Below, piece by piece: positions 5,734-11,693 of a stretch of DNA of 11,693 nucleotides. How positions within the stretch are numbered: the first letter of the stretch is position 1; every line of letters begins with the position of its first letter. Below the pieces are notes generated by a model. The model saw only the letters and a list, made by a program, of their open reading frames with translations. It made no database searches and was not told the DNA's origin. The DNA comes from Planctomycetota bacterium. Lineage in GTDB: Bacteria; Planctomycetota; GCA-002687715; DRQF01. The stretch is taken from positions 1 through 11,693 of the forward strand of contig WFTN01000196.1 of NCBI GenBank assembly GCA_015485455.1, in the 5' to 3' direction. The translations under genes and the position numbers were made by a program.

Positions 5734-7689
5734 ATGATAAAGGCGTTTGTTCGTTTGGTTTTTTCGTTTGCCGTCGTGTTCGCTTTGGACTCGATAGTCT
5801 CGGCTCAGATTGTGCCAACAGGGTTTAGTATTGAGAATGTGGTTTCTACCAACTTGGGCTCACCCAATGATTTTGAAATTTTGCCTGATGGACGGTTCTT
5901 GATTGCCGAGCGGACGGGTGAGATTAAGATGAAGAGGCCCAGTCTTGCTGGTGTGTTCACCATCGGCACTGTTCCCAATGTACTCTATGATCATGATGTT
6001 CGTGGCCTCCTCAGTCTTGTTGTTAAAGGTGACAAACTCTACACGTGGGCAAGCAAATCGAACTCCGGTTTCATGGTGCTTTCACGTTTCACGCTTACTG
6101 GCAATCTCAATGACCCCACGGATACGACGCTCAGTTTCTCCCCCAGCAGTGAATACATTGTTTTGGAGAGCGTTCCAGATAACTCGGTTTTCCACAATGG
6201 TGGTACAGTTAGATTTGGGCCTGACGGGATGCTTTATTTGAGTGCGGGCGACGACGGCGACTGTGCCATCGGTGCAGATGCGAACCTTTTCGGGGGGTCG
6301 ATCATGCGATTGGATGTTGGTAGCCTGCCGGCGTCTGGACCTACTCCACCCTTAGCTGCTCTGGTACCTGCAGACAATCCATGGGCTAATGATAGCAATG
6401 CTCACAAACGCCTGATTATCGCTTCTGGAATGCGCAACCCGTTCAGCATGTGCATCGATGGTCCCACAGGGGATTTGTTTATCGGCGATGTCGGGGAGCA
6501 ATCTCGGGATGAACTCAATCACATCCCAAGGAATTTGGGGGCGCCTATGGTTGGACACAGCTATGGTTGGCCTTGGTATCAAGGCACTCTTTCCAGTGCC
6601 GTCTGCGTGGGAGCAGGGCCTGATCCAGGGGGGCATGTCTTTCCCATTGATGAACGTGTCTATGGGGTCGATGGAAACACAATCATTTGCGCTGGCGTGA
6701 CCCGCAACGTCGGGGGAACGAAGGACTTTGGCCCCCCCTATGAGTTCAATGTCTTTCACAATGCGTTCTATGCAGGGAAAATGAAAAGGCTTGCCCCTGG
6801 ACCAACACCTGGAAGTTGGGTGAGTCCTGCCCCAGTTCCGGGGCAGCCCGATCCCATTTTTTGGGGCACGGGCTTTCACGGTGCCATGCATTTCGATTTG
6901 GGACCAGATGGGGCCATTTATTTTCTGAATCGAGGATTCTTGACGACTCCTCCTTCTCTTCGCCGCATTGCTGGAAGTGGACAGGTTTACAATTTGGTTC
7001 TTCTTGATGGGAACGATCAGGTGTGTGCATCGGGAGAAACGTTTGGTCGTGACATCAAAGTGCGTGTGACGGACATGAACGGGATTCCCGTGCCCAATGT
7101 AGAACTTACGTTCTCCAGCAGCGACAACAGTGCATCGTTTGCCAACATTGGTAACATCACTGATTTTCAGGGGATAGTGACGATGCCTGTGACCTCCACC
7201 GGGACGGGGCAAGGAACAGTCTCCGTGAAGGTGTCACTCTTGGGTGCCATTTCTATCGACCTTGATTTGTTCGCGCGCAAGCTTGAACTCGATTATTCCC
7301 CAGGTCCGGCCACCGACACTTTGGTTGTCGATTTCTTCAATATATCAAATGCCCAGGTGCCAGTTGTTCCTATTCTTCTCGCTTTAACCTTAGATGTTGA
7401 GCCGGTTTATCAAACTACCATCGGTGACCTTTACGTTGACCTCATCACACTGCAGAATACTTTTGTCATCGAGGACGGAGGTGGGAGTTACGGTGCAGTT
7501 AACTATGGCCCAGTTCCGCCCTATGGCACGCCGAGTTGGTCTTCCGTCTATACAGCACCAAGTGGCTTCTTCAGTGGATTCACTTATCGTTTTCAAATGT
7601 TTGTTGTGGACCCCACAGTGATCGTCTCCGAGCAAGGAGTCGCCGGGACAACGATTGGACGTACGAATCCCGTTTCGATCACCTATTGA
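5734..7689 (+). CDS. Secreted PQQ-dependent glucose/sorbosone dehydrogenase-like protein with C-terminal Ig-like domain
   Basis: This 651-residue exported protein starts with a signal peptide (hydrophobic core about 5-18, probable cleavage after VSA at residue 24). Residues about 35-420 form a GSDH-type six-bladed beta-propeller, the fold of soluble quinoprotein glucose dehydrogenase and Hhip/YliI proteins, which oxidise sugars with PQQ. Family blocks seen are HNGGTVRFGPDG (from H154, the presumed catalytic histidine), GMRNP (232-236, with the conserved Arg) and GDVGEQSRDELN (251-262). Residues about 421-512 look like an invasin/Big_1-type Ig domain, with VRVTDMNGIPVPNVELTF near its start. 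The last 135 or so residues are a beta-rich module ending GRTNPVSITY, resembling tail domains of planctomycete secreted proteins. An AGAGAGG site five bases upstream supports the start. The oxidised substrate is unknown, and PQQ use is inferred from family. Confidence 0.88.
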   Translation: MIKAFVRLVFSFAVVFALDSIVSAQIVPTGFSIENVVSTNLGSPNDFEILPDGRFLIAERTGEIKMKRPSLAGVFTIGTVPNVLYDHDVRGLLSLVVKGDKLYTWASKSNSGFMVLSRFTLTGNLNDPTDTTLSFSPSSEYIVLESVPDNSVFHNGGTVRFGPDGMLYLSAGDDGDCAIGADANLFGGSIMRLDVGSLPASGPTPPLAALVPADNPWANDSNAHKRLIIASGMRNPFSMCIDGPTGDLFIGDVGEQSRDELNHIPRNLGAPMVGHSYGWPWYQGTLSSAVCVGAGPDPGGHVFPIDERVYGVDGNTIICAGVTRNVGGTKDFGPPYEFNVFHNAFYAGKMKRLAPGPTPGSWVSPAPVPGQPDPIFWGTGFHGAMHFDLGPDGAIYFLNRGFLTTPPSLRRIAGSGQVYNLVLLDGNDQVCASGETFGRDIKVRVTDMNGIPVPNVELTFSSSDNSASFANIGNITDFQGIVTMPVTSTGTGQGTVSVKVSLLGAISIDLDLFARKLELDYSPGPATDTLVVDFFNISNAQVPVVPILLALTLDVEPVYQTTIGDLYVDLITLQNTFVIEDGGGSYGAVNYGPVPPYGTPSWSSVYTAPSGFFSGFTYRFQMFVVDPTVIVSEQGVAGTTIGRTNPVSITY

Positions 7690-7738
7690 CCCGCCTTCCA
7701 CTCTGAGTGAGTTCGTAAGTATGGGCATCTCGTTTGTT

Positions 7739-7743
7739 AGGAG
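7739..7743 (+). promoter_or_regulatory. Shine-Dalgarno site deciding the start of the SRPBCC gene
   Basis: AGGAG lies eight bases before the ATG at 7752. The frame is open a little further upstream to a TTG at 7734, but that codon precedes the site. ATG 7752 is therefore preferred. Confidence 0.75.
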
Positions 7744-7751
7744 TTGACGAA

Positions 7752-8210
7752 ATGCGAAACGAAGCAGCCATCGAGATAAATTGCCCGATCGAAGAGGTTT
7801 TTCGCATGGCTACCACTTGCACAGTTGAGTGGAGCAAGATCGTGGTGGAAGACGAAGTGATCGAAGAGAAACCAGGAATGATTGGGACGACATTCCGATT
7901 TGTGACTGCTCCGGAGGGGAGTTCTGAGATGGAGTTCGCCGGTGTCGTCACCCAGCATGAAGTTCCTCACTTGCATGCGAGTATTATGCGAGGCAGGTCT
8001 TTCGATATGGAAGTGATTTTTCTATTTCAAGAAATTGGTACTAAAACAAGAGTCACCCAGAGTTCCCTGCTCACACCTAAGGGATTTATGAAAATAGTGT
8101 TTTTTCTCCTCGGCTGGGCTATGAATCGTTCGAGTTGCAAGGCATTGGAGCTCGAGTTGCAAGGTCTCAAAGCTTGCTGTGAAGAGGATCAAATGTCGGG
8201 GCAAAGCTAA
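7752..8210 (+). CDS. SRPBCC (START-like/polyketide cyclase) superfamily protein
   Basis: This 152-residue cytoplasmic protein has the typical SRPBCC order. A first strand AAIEINCPIEEVF runs into a short helix. A sheet region follows with EEKPGMIGTTFRF, a segment rich in E, V and T, and RVTQSSLLTP. A long C-terminal helix spans about 110-145 and includes a hydrophobic patch FMKIVFFLLGWAMNR. The fold is a helix-grip cup for hydrophobic ligands. Members range from ligand carriers to cyclases and stress proteins, so a specific role cannot be given. The hydrophobic stretch could suggest lipid contact but fits the known C-terminal helix. It starts 62 bases after the dehydrogenase-like gene and may share its transcript. 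It ends 42 bases before the convergent SGNH gene. Confidence 0.8.
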   Translation: MRNEAAIEINCPIEEVFRMATTCTVEWSKIVVEDEVIEEKPGMIGTTFRFVTAPEGSSEMEFAGVVTQHEVPHLHASIMRGRSFDMEVIFLFQEIGTKTRVTQSSLLTPKGFMKIVFFLLGWAMNRSSCKALELELQGLKACCEEDQMSGQS

Positions 8211-8231
8211 GTGATGATCTTTGCTTTGGAT

Positions 8232-8246
8232 CTCTCTTGCCGAGAG
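8232..8246. terminator. Weak hairpin between convergent genes
   Basis: CTCTC and GAGAG pair across a five-base loop in the 42-base gap between the SRPBCC gene (plus) and the SGNH gene (minus). A T-rich run starts seven bases past the stem on the plus strand, but it overlaps the lysine codons ending the opposite gene. A shared terminator is expected here, but this stem is too short to be convincing. Confidence 0.22.
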
Positions 8247-8252
8247 TGATGG

Positions 8253-9203
8253 TCAGTTTTTCTTTTTTATCTGGTTGGCGATCTCTTTGGCGATGAAGTG
8301 GCTATAGAGTTCTTTGGCCCGTTCACCCATGTGGTATCCGTCTGGGAAGTCTTCTGCGGTCAAGCTCTCGAGTTTACGGGCGTCGACATAGACCATCCCT
8401 TCTGATAACACGGCTGCTTCAACTTCCGGATCTGTGTCCCAGGGTTCAGGAAGAGGCATGGCAACGAAAATCCCTAGGCAGTCTGATTCCTTGAATTTCT
8501 GGGCCAAACGCCTGATGCGCGTGAAGGTGGGCTGAGGTGCATTTTTGCCCTGGTTGCTGGCTTCTTGGAGTTGTTCCATACTATGATTGAAGCGTTTCTC
8601 TGCTCCCCAGAACCCTGGAAGCAACTCCCCCAAGACGGTTTCTCGATAGTTCGGTTGATCGCCATAGACAGCCGACAAAGTGGAGAGAAGGACTTCCGCT
8701 CGATCTTCGAAGGTGAGGACATCGTGTTCGAAGCATTCCTCGATGTCGGCGAAACTCAAGAAATGACGACCCAACCGGCGGAGCCTCTTTGTGGGTTTAT
8801 GGTCTCGAGCATGATGGCGCACAAAACCAACAATGATGATGTCGGGGACTTCGTTTTCTTCTTCGAAATACTGTTCGAAGATGTAGATCCAGTCGGTGAC
8901 GTCTGTGCCCACGGGGACGGCCCAGTCGATTGTCGGCTGGCCAATTCCTAAATCATTCAACTCTGTTTTGACAATTTCTTTGTCCAACCCATGGAGGGTC
9001 AAAGAATTTCCCAGGAAGAGAATTTGTGGATGCTCACCCTGGCTGAGGTCTTCTGCGATCCTTGGGAAGTCATGAATGTGGCCCCGATCTCGATCTAAGT
9101 AGGGGGCAGCGAATCTAGCACCAACCTCCAACAGACAGAGGAAGGAAGCCACCGCCAAGAGCACTTTCCACTCGTTCTTAGAATTGGAAATAGATAAATT
9201 CAC
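8253..9203 (-). CDS. SGNH-like membrane-anchored protein, partner of the MBOAT acyltransferase
   Basis: This 316-residue protein has one N-terminal membrane segment (about 13-30) and an extracytoplasmic body. ILFLGNSLT contains GNS with S67 as the likely nucleophile, in place of the classical GDS. DGYHMGERAKELY supplies Asp288 and His291 in the DxxH arrangement that completes an SGNH triad. Blocks II and III are not obvious. Such proteins accompany MBOAT acyltransferases (AlgJ/AlgX, DltD, PatB) and pass acyl groups onto polysaccharide or cell-wall polymer outside the membrane. The frame opens with GTG at 9203 and overlaps the end of the MBOAT gene by 26 bases, which suggests translational coupling. 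A second in-frame GTG at 9164 would shorten the n-region and avoid the overlap. Its substrate is unknown. The pairing with MBOAT is the strongest functional clue. Confidence 0.82.
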   Translation of the reverse strand: MNLSISNSKNEWKVLLAVASFLCLLEVGARFAAPYLDRDRGHIHDFPRIAEDLSQGEHPQILFLGNSLTLHGLDKEIVKTELNDLGIGQPTIDWAVPVGTDVTDWIYIFEQYFEEENEVPDIIIVGFVRHHARDHKPTKRLRRLGRHFLSFADIEECFEHDVLTFEDRAEVLLSTLSAVYGDQPNYRETVLGELLPGFWGAEKRFNHSMEQLQEASNQGKNAPQPTFTRIRRLAQKFKESDCLGIFVAMPLPEPWDTDPEVEAAVLSEGMVYVDARKLESLTAEDFPDGYHMGERAKELYSHFIAKEIANQIKKKN

Positions 9204-10593
9204 TGGGCACCAATGGTCTAAAGATAATAATCATGACAATAAGATAACAGTATACTCCAGCGCGATACCCCCAGGGGACTTTTGTCAGTCTCATCGGGTC
9301 GTGGGCTCTCTCCAACCACCATTCGAAAACCATCAAAGGGCCAGCATAAAAGAGAATGGCGGTCAAGCAGAAGGCAGTAAACTGGCTTGGGGCAAAGTCG
9401 GTAACCATGAGATTCAGCATTTGTACGGCTTGTTCCATGGAAGCCGCCCGGAAGAATAGCCAACCGAAACACACCAAATGAAACATGACAACAACGGACA
9501 GAAATCGTCTCCCTGCTGAAGTTTCTTCTTTTGCCTTTGAGCCCTTCGCTCCCCTTTGGTGATAGATGGTCAGAATGAGTCCGTGAAAGAATCCCCAGGT
9601 CAGGTACGTCCATCCTGCTCCATGCCAGAGCCCGCCCAAGAGCATGGTGAGCATCAAATTGCGGCGAGTCATCCATGGGCCCCCTCTGTTGCCTCCCAGG
9701 GGGATGTAGAGATAGTCCCGTAGCCAAGTGGATAGACTGATGTGCCAGCGGCGCCAAAAATCGCTGGGCGAGTGAGCCAAGTAGGGCATCTTGAAGTTCA
9801 CCATCAGATCGAAACCCATCCATTTAGAAAGACCTCGGGCGATGGTGGAGTATCCGGAGAAGTCACCGTAGATCTGGAAGGCGAAGGCATAGATACCCAC
9901 GAGGCAATCAGCCCCGGATAGTTCTCCGGGATTCTCTGAGAAGACCAGGTTGACGATGATGGCAAGGTTGTCAGCAATGACGATCTTCTTGAACAGGCCG
10001 ATGAGCACAAGGTACAATCCGTCGGCAAAATCGTTGGGCCTTTTGATTCTGGGGTTGAGAACTTGGGGAAGGAGGTGGCTTGATCGTTCGATAGGGCCAG
10101 CCACCAACTGAGGAAAGAAGGCGACGTAGAGACAGAAATCTCTCACGTTTCTCGTTGGTTCGACGTCCCCACGATAGACGTCAATGGAGTAACTCATGGC
10201 TTGAAACGTGAAGAAGGAAATGCCCACGGGCAAGACGATTTGCACGGAGGGCATTCCAAGGGAAATGCCGATCAGACCCATGAAATCGACGAATTCACCA
10301 GCGAAGAAGTTGAAGTACTTGAATGTTCCCAAGAGCGCCAAGTTGAGCGCAATGGATACAGCGATCAGGGTTTTTCGTCGGCGCTTCGTGTTCGAGTTTT
10401 GAACTCCTAAAGCCACGGCATAGTTGACTAAAGTGACCAAGAGAATGAGGGATAAAAAGCGCCAATCCCATGAACCGTAGAAGTAGTAGCTGGCGCAGAG
10501 AAGCATGCGATTTTGCCAATGATGATTCAAGAAGCGATAGAGCAGCATCACCACGGCGAAGAAAACCCAGAATGTGTAGCTATTGAAAAGCAC
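9178..10593 (-). CDS. MBOAT family membrane-bound O-acyltransferase (AlgI-like)
   Basis: This 471-residue polytopic inner-membrane protein has the usual length of AlgI/PatA-type enzymes. It begins [12 protein letters not shown], a standard family opening. Signatures include [12 protein letters not shown] (159-170), DFSGYS (244-249), [14 protein letters not shown] (275-288), [15 protein letters not shown] (291-305) and GGLWHGAGW (320-328), where H324 is the expected catalytic histidine. Known relatives move acetyl or other acyl groups across the membrane to an SGNH partner for modification of alginate, cellulose, peptidoglycan or teichoic acid. The start is GTG: an in-frame TAA immediately precedes it, so no longer form exists. 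The SGNH gene overlaps its 3' end, and the BioF-type gene ends 44 bases upstream, so all three are probably one transcription unit. The acceptor cannot be determined here. Confidence 0.95.
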   Translation of the reverse strand: MLFNSYTFWVFFAVVMLLYRFLNHHWQNRMLLCASYYFYGSWDWRFLSLILLVTLVNYAVALGVQNSNTKRRRKTLIAVSIALNLALLGTFKYFNFFAGEFVDFMGLIGISLGMPSVQIVLPVGISFFTFQAMSYSIDVYRGDVEPTRNVRDFCLYVAFFPQLVAGPIERSSHLLPQVLNPRIKRPNDFADGLYLVLIGLFKKIVIADNLAIIVNLVFSENPGELSGADCLVGIYAFAFQIYGDFSGYSTIARGLSKWMGFDLMVNFKMPYLAHSPSDFWRRWHISLSTWLRDYLYIPLGGNRGGPWMTRRNLMLTMLLGGLWHGAGWTYLTWGFFHGLILTIYHQRGAKGSKAKEETSAGRRFLSVVVMFHLVCFGWLFFRAASMEQAVQMLNLMVTDFAPSQFTAFCLTAILFYAGPLMVFEWWLERAHDPMRLTKVPWGYRAGVYCYLIVMIIIFRPLVPSEFIYFQF

Positions 10594-10637
10594 TTAGTCT
10601 CGCATGGCCCCAAATACACCTTCTAAATGAGTTTGCA

Positions 10638-11693
10638 TTATACGCAGATCCCCATAGTGCGCAATGCGGCCACCAGACTCTTGAGTTCCTGAGGGGTATG
10701 AGCGGCGGTCACGCTGAGTCGAAGCTTGGAGTCGCCATCTTCAACCGTGGGGGGACGAATCGCGGGGACGGCGAAACCGAGATCGAGGAGCTTGGCAGAG
10801 GCTTCCGTGGCAAGCCGAGGGCTGGGCATAGGGATAGGGAAGATCGGTGTGTCGTTTTCTTGATGGAGTAAGTGAGCGAGAGTCTCGATATTCTTTGCCA
10901 GTCGTCGTCTGGGGGTGGAATCTTCCATGCCGAAGGGAATCGCTTGCGTTGCTGCTACCACTGTCGGGACAGGAAGAGCTGTGGAGAATACTTGGGATCG
11001 CCCTCGATTGAAGAGCAACTGTTTCATCTTGTTATTCGTCGCCACGAACCCGCCCAATTGCCCAAATGCTTTGCTGAGTGTTCCGCATTGGAAGAGAATA
11101 TCACCACTGACGCCCGCGGCCTCAGCCAAGCCACCTCCATGGGTGCCAAAAATCAAAGTGGCATGAGCTTCATCAAGATGCAGTTGGGCACCGGTCTCTC
11201 TTGTGACTTCGACCAACGATTGCAAGTGGGCTTTCTTGCCTGTCATGCTGAATAGCGAGTCCGAGACGATGAGCTTTCGGGGCCGTCGACACCGGATCAA
11301 TTGCTCTTTGAGATCAGCGATGTTGCAGTGGGCGAACACGCGGATTTCAGTCTGCCTTCTTGTGGCGAGATTGCAGCCGTCGATGATGCTTGCATGGTTA
11401 CCTGCGTCTGAGAAGATGGCCAAATCTGGGCCAGCTAAGGCACTCAAGAGCCCTAAGTTGGCGGCATAGCCGCTGGGGAATAGGAGACTTGTCTCAGTTT
11501 TCTTGAGGGTGGCAAGTTGGGACTCGAGCCGGTCGTGGGCGGGGCTCCTCCCGGAAATCAGCGCTGAAGCTCTCGGGCCAGAACCTTCGTTGGACCAGGC
11601 ATTTCTTCCGGCCCGGATGACATCTTTATGGGTCGATAAACCTAAATAGTCATTGGTTGAGAACAAAACTGTCGATGCAAAAGCGTCTGTGAC
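10638..11693 (-). CDS. bioF: Alpha-oxoamine synthase, 8-amino-7-oxononanoate synthase type (N-terminus beyond window)
   Basis: The reverse frame is open to the window edge. The 351 visible residues lack roughly the first 35-45 of this family. These PLP enzymes condense an amino acid with an acyl-CoA; BioF joins alanine and pimeloyl-CoA/ACP in biotin synthesis. Visible motifs, numbered from the edge: STNDYLGLS (12-20), SGYAAN (74-79), HASIIDG stacking histidine (H100), SDSLFSMTG (144-152), DEAHATLIFGTHGGG with D174 and H177, GTLSKAFGQLGG with the PLP lysine K208, and RLSVTAAHTPQEL near the C-terminus. The C-terminal TAAH block fits BioF better than KBL. Serine palmitoyltransferase-like or CqsA-like specificity is not excluded. 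No other biotin gene is visible, and the next genes are the MBOAT/SGNH pair, so the symbol is provisional. Confidence 0.85.
   Translation of the reverse strand, partial: VTDAFASTVLFSTNDYLGLSTHKDVIRAGRNAWSNEGSGPRASALISGRSPAHDRLESQLATLKKTETSLLFPSGYAANLGLLSALAGPDLAIFSDAGNHASIIDGCNLATRRQTEIRVFAHCNIADLKEQLIRCRRPRKLIVSDSLFSMTGKKAHLQSLVEVTRETGAQLHLDEAHATLIFGTHGGGLAEAAGVSGDILFQCGTLSKAFGQLGGFVATNNKMKQLLFNRGRSQVFSTALPVPTVVAATQAIPFGMEDSTPRRRLAKNIETLAHLLHQENDTPIFPIPMPSPRLATEASAKLLDLGFAVPAIRPPTVEDGDSKLRLSVTAAHTPQELKSLVAALRTMGICV

Noticed and set aside
5429..5818. Reverse-strand frame of 129 codons covering the 5398-5733 spacer
   Set aside because: It runs into the signal-peptide region of the well-supported gene at 5734, has Arg/Pro-rich composition without motifs, and has no ribosome-binding site that I could find.
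6352..7212. Long reverse-strand reading frame (286 codons) inside the dehydrogenase-like gene
   Set aside because: It lies wholly antisense to a gene with clear family motifs, has a His/Pro/Arg/Ser-rich composition typical of shadow frames, and shows no domain.
8565..8951. Plus-strand frame of 128 codons inside the SGNH gene
   Set aside because: It is antisense to an ORF with a signal anchor, GNS and DxxH motifs. Its acidic, Phe-rich composition mirrors the opposite strand.
11664..11666. TTG at 11666 as the start of the BioF-type gene
   Set aside because: The frame continues upstream to the window edge and the STNDYLGL block normally has several tens of residues before it. The gene is cut by the window and does not start at this codon.
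1..11693. CRISPR arrays, tRNA or rRNA genes, insertion sequences and phage genes
   Set aside because: I saw no regularly spaced repeats, cloverleaf-like sequences, transposase motifs or terminal inverted repeats by eye. Short or diverged examples could still be missed.

Overview
The window looks like chromosomal DNA from a free-living bacterium with large secreted proteins, most probably a planctomycete or a relative. This is inference. It rests on a Hanks-type Ser/Thr kinase with the DLG variant of the DFG motif, a secreted G8/beta-helix protein, a secreted sorbosone-dehydrogenase-type beta-propeller with C-terminal add-on domains, moderate GC content, and long spacers between genes. No rRNA, tRNA, CRISPR array, insertion sequence or phage gene was seen.

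Layout. The left edge (1-881, minus strand) is the N-terminal 293 codons of a Ser/Thr protein kinase cut by the window end. A 412-base divergent spacer follows. Four plus-strand genes come next: a DUF3431 protein (1294-1992), a 1056-residue exported protein with a G8 domain and a CEMIP/TMEM2-like parallel beta-helix (2227-5397), an exported PQQ-dependent glucose/sorbosone dehydrogenase-like protein (5734-7689), and a small SRPBCC-fold protein (7752-8210). The spacers of 234 and 336 bases make one tight operon unlikely. The last two genes, 62 bases apart, may be co-transcribed. On the right, three minus-strand genes converge on these: an alpha-oxoamine synthase of BioF type (11693-10638, N-terminus cut by the window), an MBOAT-family membrane O-acyltransferase (10593-9178) and an SGNH-like membrane-anchored partner (9203-8253). 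They are 44 bases apart and 26 bases overlapping respectively, so they look like one operon.

How the genes may work together. The MBOAT/SGNH pair is the classic arrangement for O-acylation of an extracytoplasmic polymer (AlgI with AlgJ/AlgX, DltB/DltD, PatA/PatB). The G8/beta-helix protein resembles animal hyaluronan-handling proteins and probably binds or cleaves a glycan. The window may therefore concern surface polysaccharide, but no glycosyltransferase, transporter or polymerase is visible to prove it. The most notable items are the bacterial CEMIP-like protein and the placement of an acyl-CoA-condensing PLP enzyme directly upstream of an acyltransferase pair.
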